A stretch of DNA of 64,000 nt from assembly GCA_963514095.1 (NCBI GenBank), contig CAUPSS010000224.1, positions 30,001 through 94,000 on the forward strand, written 5' to 3'. The stretch is from Eutrigla gurnardus (lineage: Eukaryota; Chordata; Actinopteri; Perciformes; Triglidae). The position numbers and the translations under genes were made by a program. Positions 11,801 through 20,762 of this stretch are shown here, piece by piece. Positions within the stretch are counted from its first letter, which is position 1. Every line of letters begins with the position of its first letter. The notes under the pieces were generated by a model. It worked only from the letters and a program-made list of their open reading frames with translations. It had not been told where the DNA came from and did no database searches.

Positions 11801-13263
11801 ATTTTGACATTCCCTCTGAGCCCATTCTGACTGGGAAACTTAAGAACTCTGAGTATTTGAACTGTCTTCCCAGTCAAGTTAGTTATCTGTCAGATACCCA
11901 GCAGGACGATCTGGTGAAATTGCTTCTGTCTCATGTGTCTCTTTTTTCAGATGTACCATCACGCACGAACATGATCGAGCACGATATAGAGGTGGGAGAT
12001 GCTCCGCCTGTGAGGCAGCGTGCTTACAGGCTCCCGGTGGAAAAGCGTGGGCGTATGGAGAAGGAGGTTGAGTATTTGCTGCAAAACGGGTTAGCAGAGC
12101 CATCATGCTCAGGCTGGTCCTCTCCATGTCTGTTGGTAGATAAGGCGGATGGGTCAGACAGGTTTTGCACAGATTTCAGACGGGTCAATGCAGTCACCAA
12201 ACCTGACTGTTATCCCCTCCCTCGCATTGAGGACTGCATTGATCAAGTGGGTGGGGCAGAATTTGTGACTAAACTGGACCTTTTGAAAGGTTATTGGCAG
12301 GTGCCATTGTCAGCCAGGGCCAAGGAAATTTCATCATTTATTACCCCTTGGGGCTTGTTTTCTTATTCTGTGATGCCATTTGGTCTTCGAAATGCCCCTG
12401 CGACCTTTCAGCGTCTCATGAACAGGGTGTTAGCAGGGTTGGCAGGGTGTTCAGCTTATTTGGATGACGTTGTTGTTTTCAGTGAGACGTGGGAATCCCA
12501 TGTTCAGCGTTTGGGTGCAGTGCTTGACCGGTTAGCCCAAGCTAATTTGACGGTTAATTTAGCAAAATGCGAATTCGCTAAGGCGACAGTAACCTATCTG
12601 GGTAAGGTGGTTGGTCAGGGTGAGGTTCGGCCAGTGCAGGCTAAGGTGGAGGCCATCCTCAATTATCCAGTGCCAGCGTCCAAGAAGGACCTGATGCGGT
12701 TCCTTGGGTTGGTGGGGTTTTACCGCAGTTTTTGTCCCAACTTTTCTACTGTGGTGGCTCCGTTGACCAGCCTACTTAAGAAAAACACACCTTTCGACTG
12801 GTCCTCCAACTGTCATGCTGCATTTGAGTGTGTAAAAAGTTTGATATGCTCTGCTCCTGTCCTGTCTGCTCCAGTCTTCCACAAACCGTTCAAAATCCAG
12901 GTGGATGCGAGCAACGTTGGTGCTGGGGCCGTGCTCCTGCAAGAAGGGGAGGGGGGAGTTGACCACCCTGTGTGCTATTTTTCACGTAAGTTTAATCGTC
13001 ATCAGCTGAATTATTCAGTCATTGAAAAGGAGACTCTAGCCTTGATTTGGTCCTTGAAATTTTTTGAAGTGTATGTTGGGCCGTCTTTGCCTGTAACTGT
13101 TTACACGGACCATAATCCCTTGACGTTTTTGAACAGCATGTATAATGCCAATAGTAGGCTCATGAGGTGGCTGCTGTTTTTGCAGCCTTATACATTGAAT
13201 GTATGTCACATCAAGGGTAAAGATAATGTTCTGGCTGACGCGCTTTCCCGTGCGCCCTGTTGA
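8845..13263 (+). CDS. Gag-Pol polyprotein, integrase before reverse transcriptase
   Basis: The open frame is 1472 codons. In order it shows: a charged coiled coil (about residues 20-70); a SCAN-like gag segment with YELVPEAYRQRFR (155 onward) and VLEQF; a CCHC knuckle CHVCRNRGHWKGEC (300-313); an aspartic protease with DSGAS (384); an integrase HHCC finger (616-660) and a DDE core with D687, D746 and E782 (35-residue spacing); a GPY/F-type module (890-955); reverse transcriptase with YLDD (DD at 1207-1208); and RNase H with VDAS (D1354). The frame opens at a TTG, and the first in-frame ATG is at 9205 inside gag. Compared with the relative at 24.3 kb, about 80 N-terminal gag residues with the start codon are absent. 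The enzymes look intact, but gag translation would need an unusual start or help from another copy. Confidence 0.92.
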   Translation: MNEVHGVWTGCCCGLGWTFEQCLQLEREKAKLERERFQFELEQEKLRAEAALEKERVKVERLRLKLRDGSDRPTGPHQGFDVAEGLRLLPKFDEKDPDTFFALFERVAGVRGWSDAHQTLMLQCVFTGKAQRAFSALSSVDSASYAKVKAAVFKAYELVPEAYRQRFRNWKRRDQQTHVEFVQDISTHFSRWCSASSVESFDDLCDLVVLEQFKMSLPAQLATYVTEKKVKTAAAAAVLADEYVLTHGSGSNGGQGYREGQRRESFRPRPDRPVMVHEVSQAAVRHVPGTDGKFDPSRTCHVCRNRGHWKGECPLSKTGQKSAVASVYVKPAGLVTSVRHAEESVRPPGTVLSKHVGELYAPFISDGLVSLGGQGKVPVKILRDSGASQSLILSSVLPFSARTATGGNAPVLGVGMVTLLVPVHQFHLDSELVCGEVDMAVRPQLPIQGVDVILGNDLAGSKVWKDGPPCVYVSSVLQVPKEPEGGAEGGPTVLSSCVVTRARSKALAEQLELSEQAQSSQAGLSERQELCKFFSMLLPVFSREECVKEQAVDPTLGPAFAMVGPESEVKGASGGYFLSDGLLLRKWARVVSGVQVDSVVQVVVPSRFREVVLSTSHDGVAGHLGVKKTYDKVLRHFFWPRLKRDVAEYCKTCKTCQLTGKPNQKLKPAPLYPIPVVEKPFEYLLLDCVGPLPKSKVGNQYLLTIMCKSTRYPAAFPLRSIKTKPVLKALTAFISTFGVPKVVQTDQGSNFMSRTFSQVLKQLRVEHHVSSAYHPESQGVLERFHQTLKSMLRSYCTELSQDWEEGLPWLLLAIREVSQTSTGFSPNELVFGHSVRGPLAVLGVDLKLNEPPENVLDYVNDFRRRLHIACATAHKNLGGAQKKMKEDFDQKAEGRLFEPGDQVLALLPVVGSPFQARFSGPYTVKSRISDRDYLIVTPDRRKTVQWCHVNLLKSFLTSSAVKGGDTLPVGDGVKSVAAVGAGPSDDFDIPSEPILTGKLKNSEYLNCLPSQVSYLSDTQQDDLVKLLLSHVSLFSDVPSRTNMIEHDIEVGDAPPVRQRAYRLPVEKRGRMEKEVEYLLQNGLAEPSCSGWSSPCLLVDKADGSDRFCTDFRRVNAVTKPDCYPLPRIEDCIDQVGGAEFVTKLDLLKGYWQVPLSARAKEISSFITPWGLFSYSVMPFGLRNAPATFQRLMNRVLAGLAGCSAYLDDVVVFSETWESHVQRLGAVLDRLAQANLTVNLAKCEFAKATVTYLGKVVGQGEVRPVQAKVEAILNYPVPASKKDLMRFLGLVGFYRSFCPNFSTVVAPLTSLLKKNTPFDWSSNCHAAFECVKSLICSAPVLSAPVFHKPFKIQVDASNVGAGAVLLQEGEGGVDHPVCYFSRKFNRHQLNYSVIEKETLALIWSLKFFEVYVGPSLPVTVYTDHNPLTFLNSMYNANSRLMRWLLFLQPYTLNVCHIKGKDNVLADALSRAPC

Positions 13264-13301
13264 TTCTACACAAGACCTTATTAGTGGGGTCTTGTGTTTT
13301 A

Positions 13302-13312
13302 TGGGGGGGGGG
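13302..13312 (+). other. Polypurine tract
   Basis: The run ATGGGGGGGGGG directly precedes the 3' LTR, the expected plus-strand primer position. Confidence 0.8.
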
Positions 13313-13709
13313 TGTTATGGCCCTCGGCCATGTTGTGTTGCTGCTGTGTCTCTCTGTCTCATCTCCCCTCCATAGGTTCTCTGCCTGTGTCCCTCCTACC
13401 TCGTCAGAGGGATCAACTCCACCTGTGGCTGTGTCTATAAAGAGGAGGTCTTTCCAAGATGGTGGCCTCTTCCTCCCTCTTGGATGGCTGGTGCCACCCA
13501 GGCACCTCAGCGTTGTTTTGGTTGATTATGTTCTGTTAGCCTTTTGTTACCTTATGATTGCACACACACATCCAGCACCTCTCACCACGCTACAGATTAC
13601 TGACTTACACTTAAAACTTGTGTTCCGTTAATAAATTTATGGTTAATTGACCTGGTCGTTGTGTGGTCCTCCCTCCTTGGTTATGCTCTTGAGCGAGCTG
13701 GGCATAACA
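13313..13709 (+). repeat. 3' LTR of Gmr1-like element
   Basis: Same length as the 5' LTR, with no difference seen by eye, including the same 104-codon chance frame in each. It is followed by the CCCT target duplication. Confidence 0.93.
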
Positions 13710-14007
13710 CCCTCGAGATGCATCTTCTCACAGGACAAAAACAATACAACACATTCACTCACTAAAGCTAAAGCCATTGAAGACGACCTCAATATATGAT
13801 TTATGCACAAGAGACAAAATAAATACATGAGTAACAAAGTATATCAACTATTTGGCTAATACAAAGGGTCAAACATTCACAGCAACTAATTGCTTTCAAG
13901 TGAATGTTTTTTTAAACCTCGACTTCTCCAGCATTTCAAACACTGCAGCGACTGATATCCCAACAGGTCTTCGACTTCTGAATCATCAGCTTAGATCTGT
14001 ATTGGTG

Positions 14008-14048
14008 CAATAACTTTTCTTTGTTTCAGCTAGATATCAAAGGTATGT
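14008..14048 (+). other. Possible 13 nt microexon with strong splice signals
   Basis: CAATAAC and a T-rich tract end in CAG at 14029. Thirteen bases then run to a donor-like GTATGT at 14043. The acceptor part is another copy of the module repeated at 3.7, 4.5 and 5.9 kb. Use as an exon is inferred only. Confidence 0.3.
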
Positions 14049-14234
14049 CTTTTTTTTTTTTTTTTTGGTCATGTAAACCTATCTATTGTCCACATGGAGA
14101 TTCAGTAAATAAGGCACGAGACACTTTGAAGCCTAACTGGATGAAGGGGGTAGTTTGATTCTGTTTCCGTTATAATGAACTAAATTGTTTTTTTGTACTT
14201 CACATCTTCACGTTCCTGGCCCGCTGATGCCGAG

Positions 14235-14448
14235 GTGAAAGAGATCCACACGGTCCAGAAAGTGAGCATCCTGAAGCACACCAATGTGGACCAGGACCAG
14301 GACTGCTGTTCAGATGGCGTCGTCGGGTACGATACCACTTTTCATTTTTAAACTCTGCATGATTACCATAGACTAGTACTAATTTGTGTTTGTTTCTGTG
14401 TTCCGTTTCAGTGAGAGGCATCCTCCAGGTTCCCGCATAGCCGGATAG
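14235..14448 (+). CDS. Two 3'-terminal exons of an unidentified gene
   Basis: A coding-like exon (about 14235-14326) reads EVKEIHTVQKVSILKHTN followed by DQDQDCCSDG and ends at donor GG|GTACG. The next exon starts after TTCCGTTTCAG at 14412, joins in phase, and ends HPPGSRIAG then TAG (14446-14448). AATAAA at 14609-14614 could end the transcript. Phase continuity across the 85 bp intron supports a real gene end. The 5' exons were not identified; the promoter at 2.2 kb with the Gmr1-like element in an intron is one possibility. I do not recognise the protein family. Confidence 0.4.
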
Positions 14449-14608
14449 AAGAGCTTTTTTTTATTTTTTTTATTTAATGTGTAAAAAAAAATAATTGTAT
14501 GTATTTTATTATGGTTCAATAACTTATATTAAATTATATTAAATATTATACTTGTAAATATATCGTGTTCCCAGTCAACACATATTTCCTTGTATGTCAT
14601 TGAACCAT

Positions 14609-14614
14609 AATAAA
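14609..14614 (+). terminator. Polyadenylation signal AATAAA
   Basis: About 160 bp after the TAG at 14446. A second AATAAA occurs near 14741. Confidence 0.4.
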
Positions 14615-14984
14615 ATAAATACCATTTATGTGAATGTATTTATGATTAAGAGATTATTTTACATCTTTGTATCCACTGTACCATACTCTCAATTTAAAAT
14701 TGAGGGGAAAAAAATGTATGTTGGAATTATTGTGTGGATACAATAAACTCACAGGGAAACAAATCATTATCGTTCTGTTGTTTACTTTAATTGTATAATT
14801 TCCTGATATTTTTTAGACCCTTCAGTGACTTTTACCACTGGTGTAAGAGGAAGAAAGTAAAAGTGTGGGAGCATAACTGTTGCGGTTTGCAGCCTCACCA
14901 GCGCTGAACTCGGGGGAATAAGTTGACTGAAGAAGAAACCATGTTTAGCCTCTCTGGTGTATAATGCAGGAATGAACTGTGAAG

Positions 14985-15180
14985 TCAATGCTGCATTAGC
15001 CCTTGGACCTGTAAACTTGCGACACACTGTGGTGAAAATAAAGTAGTGCACCTCAGTAAGTAAAACGGCAGTCAAATCACAACGATGCTGCATGAGCCCT
15101 TGACCTGTAAACTTGCGACACACTGTGGTGAAAATAAAGTAGTGCACTTGAGTAAAACGGCAGTGAAATCACAATGACAG
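14985..15180 (+). repeat. About 95 bp direct tandem duplication
   Basis: Two units share CTGTAAACTTGCGACACACT, GAAAATAAAGTAGTGCAC and AAAACGGCAGT.AAATCACAA. No coding content. Confidence 0.85.
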
Positions 15181-15184
15181 AGTA

Positions 15185-16258
15185 CACGCAATAAAGAGTG
15201 TCTCTTAAGAATAACCAATTTAACAATGGTAATTTTATTTAAATAATATTTGTAAATATGTAACGAAGTGTAATGATAATAATCATGGTTTGTATTTTTA
15301 ATTTCCATGAAACGGGTGGTCGGGCCTTAAATGTAATCACGGTGTTACGTGAGAGACATTAGACGTGTTTACTTTCGTGTGAACCGTCAGAGGATTAGTC
15401 GTTTCTTTTTTCCCCCCTCCCGTCTTCGATGTTCTTGTTTTATTTTGTAGACCGAACCGGAAACGGTCATTGTATTTTGCGCAACTTGACAGTCTGAGTA
15501 ACTGCATTCCGATTCGTTGATTTACTAGACAGTATGCAGTACGTACACGGTAAATATGTATTATGTTACTATTGGAACACGGCCTGGCCAACATGGACAT
15601 TTTCAAAACACCCAGTAATTTTCAGGGGTGACTTCGTGACTTTGCCACAACAATCGTGTGTGAGGTGTCCCTCCTTCTTGGATGCTTTTTCGGGTTAGTA
15701 ATTCATAAAATGAAGTATTTTATATACTTTGAATTGTTTTAAAAATAATTAATGATTGTTTTAGCTTGGCGTGCAGTCACCGGTCAGCTAGCGTCATATT
15801 AGCCGGTCAGCTAGCGTCATATTAGCCATGACGCTAGCTGAACAGCGTAGCCCCGGGCCTTATGGACATAAACGTTCTCTGTTCCGCCGCGCAGTCTGCC
15901 TGTTTGTGAAGTTGTTGCAGACACACGTCTGTTTCTGGAGTTCAGTTAGCCTCTTGGCGTTAGCTTAGTGTTATGCCGTTATGTCAGTGTAGCGCCTAGT
16001 TGCTCCGCTGGACTCGTTTAGCGCCACGTCCCGCTGTCACCGGGCTACGGGGCTCATCCCAGCGAATAATGAGTTATTTTGTAAGGTGACGTAGTGGCTT
16101 TCTAGCCGCCAGTAATTGTAATGCTGATTTGGTGTACGCATTAGCAGCTAAATGTATCACGTATGACGAGTATTTCACCGGGCTTTTTTTTCTTTACAAA
16201 ATGTCGCCTGATGAGTACTGTAATTGTAATATGAGTTAAAAAGCTGTGTAGGTAAAGC
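15185..16258. other. Non-coding interval, partly CpG-containing
   Basis: No gene seen. At 15779-15845 two copies of GGTCAGCTAGCGTCATATTA are followed by an inverted CATGACGCTAGCTGA. CpG density rises at 15840-16100, which could be a promoter, but no exon can be supported. Confidence 0.4.
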
Positions 16259-16262
16259 CTAA

Positions 16263-17161
16263 CCCTCTGAGACCCATTGTGGCGTATACGCTACAAATAA
16301 TCGTGTTTTCTTTAGCGCGTCATAACTCCGTAATGGTTTACGATGCGGGTTATTTCCTCTTAAACTAGAGAAACGGGACTAAACAACGGTACCCTGCGAT
16401 TTATTAACAAAATGAATGCGTAAAGTTGTAAAGATGTGACTAGATGTCTCCTCGTTTCCGCGGCGCATTTCTCCGTTTTGTTTATGTTTATCGATCATTG
16501 TTTTTATCCGCCATCTTGCTAGTGACGTATAGAGTTACGTTTATGTCTCAGACACTCCTATTGGCTCCCGTAGCGGCTTTTACAGCCAATCGGAAAGCCT
16601 GATTTACGCTTGGCCGTGAGTCGTTGTGTTTGCCCAAACGGGAGACACAGAGGAAAAAGAACGGTCAAAAAGTTACTGTAGTGATAGAGAAAGTTAAATA
16701 CATAAATGGCACAGAAGAAGTACATTATATACACACATATTTAGGGCAGGGAGAGGAAAGGACGATTGCTGGCAAAAAAAACGCCCATGGACACTACTCA
16801 AAAGAATATCCATATTTCATAGACAAAAGCAGCTAGAAGCTTCAAATAACTTCTAGAACAATCCAAACAAGTGTGTTAAACTTTCTATGTTGAGCTTTTC
16901 TTTCGTTATAATGGTTTACAGTGCTTTTTTAAATAAAATGTGTAAAGATTTAAGGTGCGTTTTTATTTATTTTTAATTTATGGGCTAAAATCCCCTATTA
17001 TAGTGTATATAAGTATTTATTGAGTGATACACACAGTTAGCTGAGGTTGTGCTGATTCTGGGGATGTGTATAACTTGATGATACTCTAAAAAATGACAAT
17101 TTTATAGGCAATACACAAAAGTATGACAAGACGGAAAGTTCTCTATGTGGGTCTCAGAGGG
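16263..17161. mobile_element. Terminal-repeat element, piggyBac-like, CTAA target site
   Basis: The termini CCCTCTGAGACCCA (16263) and TGGGTCTCAGAGGG (17148-17161) are perfect 14 bp inverted repeats. CTAA flanks both sides (16259-16262 and 17162-17165). CCC ends and a 4 bp TTAA-like target suggest piggyBac. A 70-codon frame at 16624-16836 (KKNGQKVTVVIEKVKY...) may be a captured or decayed coding fragment. It does not look like a full transposase. Confidence 0.75.
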
Positions 17162-17165
17162 CTAA

Positions 17166-17629
17166 ATGTGATGCTCTTAGTGAGCTCCCTCATGTCCACA
17201 TCCAAATAATCCACAGAGACCAGTAGGTGAACTTGAAATCTTTATTCTAAAAATACAGGGAAAAATGGAAAATTGTGTCTATACATGTTGCGGCTTCCTT
17301 ACCAAACATTATTAGCCGCTGAGAGTAAAAAGGTTGGGTCCTCAGGTTCGCAGATTTTTGACGCGCTAAGAGGCTATGAGGACAGATACGCTGAGATCCA
17401 AAGATGCTTTTGGTGCATTTATTAGTGACAAACAGCACAGAGCTATTACAGCGCAGCTGAGATGGATGAATGGAAACCAGCGGATTAAACAGATAAAAGG
17501 GTGATGAATGAATGAATAGCGGTCAACAAAAATTACGGCTACTACCCAACCCTGCCTCTCTCATCATCTGTGTCACAGGTGAGTGCGCACCTTTAAACAC
17601 ACCCACTTCCGCACGTGCACACGCCCACT
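17166..17629. other. No gene seen
   Basis: Unique-looking non-coding DNA with a short GAAT run near 17505. No splice-supported exon, RNA gene or repeat end was recognised. Confidence 0.4.
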
Positions 17630-18572
17630 TAGGGCTGGGCGATATGACCTCAAATCAATATCACGATATATTGAGGAACTCACCTCGATAACGATAAATG
17701 AACGATAAGTGCCCTCCCGCGCCGTGAAGCGATCGTTTCGGCGTCTGCTCTATTTTTTGCGCGTGCCGCGAGTGAACGCGTCAATTCTGGCAGGAAATCA
17801 CACAGAGAAACACGAGACAATCCAGTCAATTTTCAAAATAAAAGCAATTTTCAAAATAAAATACCGCGATTGACAAACGCGATCATATTTGTGTATCTAA
17901 ACTCGCACTGGGAAACAGGAAGAGACATTACATTTAATAAATGTGAAGAGTAGATAAAAAAATGTGTATTTCAACGGTATCTGCACTACTACTGTCTACT
18001 ACCATACACTCTCTCTGTCTGTGTGCGTGTGTCCCTCTCTCTCACTCTCTTTCTCTCGCTCAGAGAGAGAGAACGGATAAATACAAGAAGTGTACAAACT
18101 TCTTGGTTACAGAAACATGGCGTATTAATTTTATGGGGTTTAATGGGGAAAAAAATAGCTCTGAATGAACAACAGAGCAAGCAGAAGCGCTTGTCGACCG
18201 CCGCGGAGAAATACGCGTCTGGTCTGAACGGGGGGTGCGCGGATCGCTCGCGATTTTCGGCGCCGCGGCGTCCAGTGTGAACCAGGTGTTACTTCGGCTG
18301 CCGCGGCAGCAGCCGCTTCATCGTTTAAACCGGCGGGCTCCATTTTCGTCTCACCCACACTTTCCCTTCTTGTTACAGACTGGATGGGGTGGAGTCACGT
18401 GACTGCACACGCTGTATACGTAGTACAGTACAGCCGAGCGTCTTAAAGGGACATGAACATACTGGCATACTTTTTTTTTTTTTAAACCGAATATACCGAC
18501 ATGGGCAAAATGACGTCGGTTGTCGTCGTAAATTTCGGTATCGGTACATTTTCGGTGTATCGCCCACCCCTA
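17630..18572. mobile_element. Non-autonomous hAT element
   Basis: Ends TAGGGCTGGGCGATAT and ATCGCCCACCCCTA (reverse complement TAGGGGTGGGCGAT) are inverted repeats, flanked by the 8 bp duplication CGCCCACT (17622-17629 and 18573-18580). Eight-bp duplications and TAGGG ends are diagnostic of hAT. There is no transposase; the interior has CT-rich and CpG-rich stretches. Confidence 0.9.
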
Positions 18573-18580
18573 CGCCCACT

Positions 18581-19250
18581 ACAACGTGAACCACCACCTC
18601 TGCAACACACACACTCTCAAGCACACCGTGCTCCTCATCCTCAACCTGTATGTCTCCTACAATACATGTAATGATAGAGAGAGATGTGAAAAAAGCATTT
18701 GGCTCAACTTCCCGCTTGTCCTACAAATGACATTCCACCTGCAAAAGACTTGTGAGAGAGTGACACATTAAAGCTGCAATCTCCATAAAAGAAAAATACA
18801 TGTGTCCACTATAAAGTAGATCAAATAAAGCGTAAAGATGACAAAGCTGATTTTGATTTCAGGTGATATATCCAGTGCAAGTTGTGTGCATTTCACCAAA
18901 GTGAGGAGAAGTCTATGTTCCTGATGATCCAGAAAACTATGATGACGACAGAAGATGGACTGCAAGTTTTCCCTGAGGAGGAAGGAGATCGTGGATCAAC
19001 AGCCTATGGTCTTGGAGATCCAGTAGAGATAAGTGATATTTTCATTAAAGGTGTGTCCCAAAGCAGTATATTGTAAGTTTGTTGGTAATTAGTGATGGCA
19101 ATCTGACACCTGATATGCTCACATGTGCTTGGAAACTGATGAAGCAAATGTCATGGTCATGTGACTAGTGATGTTTGAAGCAGGTGAGGTTATATGAATG
19201 ATTTATAGCAGAAAATGTCGGACTAAGTGTGTGTGTAGTGGGTCCAATTA
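18581..19250 (+). other. Non-coding interval with one possible decayed exon
   Basis: An acceptor-like TTGATTTCAG (to 18862) and a donor-like AAAG|GTGTGT (19050) bound about 185 bp with an open stretch (QCKLCAFHQSEEK, later GLQVFPEEEGD), but a TGA sits at the start of that frame. It could be a decayed zinc-finger-type exon. Not called as a gene. Confidence 0.2.
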
Positions 19251-19253
19251 GGG

Positions 19254-20330
19254 CTGTAGCGATACACAAATCTCACGATATGATACGATATTCAGCTCAC
19301 GACATGATATATATCACAATATTCAGTCAACGATATGATTCGATGCGATTTGATATAATTCGATACACTTACATCATTTTCTGAAAGATTTAAAGGAGTC
19401 ATCACCCGGAAATCGCAATTTCTCTTGTTAAAAGATGCATATCTGTGTTTGACCTCAGTTGAAACTTGCCTGAAAGGCTGGAGTTTGAAAGTGGCGCCGT
19501 TTTTTCGCTTCTGCTCTTTTTCCGAACAGGAATAGCACACAAGGGTGTGCATTCCTAAAGCACGAGATTTTGATTCTGCGCCTTCGGTGACGTCACCGTG
19601 GCGGCTACTTGCATAAGCCCACCCCTCTTTCACCACCCAACCCCGCCCCGTCCGCTACCTGAAATCGCCGAAGCGCCGCCATTATGTTTTGGAGTCTGCA
19701 TGCAGGCAAGCCCCCCCCGGCTCTGTCCTTCCTGCGGCGAATCAACGCGCGCCTCATTACATATTATACAACGCACATCCGGACCAGTCAAAACCTCGCG
19801 CGTAATCTCGCGTGATAAAATCGCGGTACGAAAAAGGGTCAGAACAAGCTCAATGTTTGATTAAATTTTTTTTTTTTTTTTCTAATAAGTTTTACGAATT
19901 GATCCAAAGCGATCCAAGGGGGGCTGGATACGTATAAAACCAGGTGATGACTCCTTTAAAAGGTACAGTGTGATTTTGGTGACATCTTGTGAGTGTTCCA
20001 TTTACTTGGATTGAATTAATTGAACTGAAAACAAAAAACATAAATTACACAATATGTGTCTGACTGGACAGAGAGTCTACAGCTTGCAAATGCTGGACAA
20101 AATGAATCAAAGATGTGTTAAGAAAATTAGTTCCATTTATTGAACAGTGCAAACTGTATCTTACAAGCCTTGCAAACCGCGATGCTTTTGTCTAAGTCGT
20201 CACTTTCCTTCTTCCTTTTTAACCCAAAGTGCTCCCACACTCCGCTTTTAAGCACGAAGGTGCTGGATTTATATTTGCCGCCATTTTCTTGAATCTCCTC
20301 GCTCTGACTCCGCAAACAGGTAGAGGTAGA
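19254..20330 (-). mobile_element. hAT element remnant with BED finger
   Basis: TAGGGCTGTAGCGATACAC at 19254 is a hAT-type terminus with subterminal CGATATGAT repeats. On the minus strand 20127-20315 encodes a BED-type zinc finger N-terminus (SGVWEHFGLKRK then VCKACKIQF). The rest of the transposase is missing and the other terminus was not found, so this is an internally deleted relic. It is interrupted by another element at 19394-19955. Confidence 0.6.
19394..19955. mobile_element. Nested TTAA-flanked terminal-repeat element
   Basis: AGGAGTCATCACC at the left and GGTGATGACTCCT at the right form 13 bp inverted repeats. TTAA occurs on both sides (19390-19393 and 19956-19959), as in piggyBac-type insertion. 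It has no transposase and contains a poly-T run. Confidence 0.8.
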
Positions 20331-20423
20331 CGTCAGTGTCTGTGCAAAGAGAGTATCTAGATGGGTAACTTGCTCTACAGCGACACTAGCGGCTGGCGGA
20401 CCAAATCGCTCTTCCTGCAGAGC

Positions 20424-20455
20424 GGGTTAGGGTTAGGGGGGGTTAGGGTTAGGGT
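20424..20455 (+). repeat. Short telomere-like TTAGGG tract
   Basis: Four TTAGGG-type units (one with extra Gs) sit immediately before the ~170 bp satellite. Confidence 0.9.
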
Positions 20456-20762
20456 GAAATTAGTCATTGGAAACAGACAATTACATTTTAATTAATTTTT
20501 TAAGATGTCATATTTGACTGTGCAGGAAATATCCAAAGGCATTTTATTCTGATATATTCCACAGTGAAAAATTCAGCTTTTTTTTCTGGAGAAGATACCT
20601 GAGGTCATCTAGGATGCACCTGAAGTGAAATTAGTGATTGGAAACAGACGGTTTAATTTTAAATAATTTAAGAAAATGTAATATTTTACTGTACAGTATA
20701 TATCCAAAGGCGTTTTATTGAAAAAATCCACAGCAAACATTTCTGTAAGTTTGTGAGAAGAT
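20456..20762 (+). repeat. ~170 bp satellite, first block
   Basis: Two units of subtypes A and B carry GAAATTAGT.ATTGGAAACAG, TATCCAAAGGC.TTTTATT and GAGAAGATACCTGAGGTCA. The block ends at the hAT insertion and resumes at 23666. Confidence 0.88.

Larger units (their letters stand above)
7916..13709 (+). mobile_element. Complete Gmr1-like Ty3/Gypsy LTR retrotransposon
   Basis: A 5794 bp element has two 397 bp LTRs (7916-8312 and 13313-13709) that look identical by eye, a 4 bp target duplication CCCT (7912-7915 and 13710-13713), a primer-binding site right after the 5' LTR and a G-run polypurine tract before the 3' LTR. One long frame encodes gag, protease, integrase, reverse transcriptase and RNase H in that order. 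Integrase lying before reverse transcriptase is the Copia order but the proteins are Gypsy-type, the hallmark of the Gmr1 lineage described from cod. The matching LTRs imply a recent insertion. Confidence 0.93.

Noticed and set aside
18882..19076. Zinc-finger-like exon between 18.86 and 19.05 kb
   Set aside because: A stop codon opens the frame, only one exon is visible and no partner exons were found.
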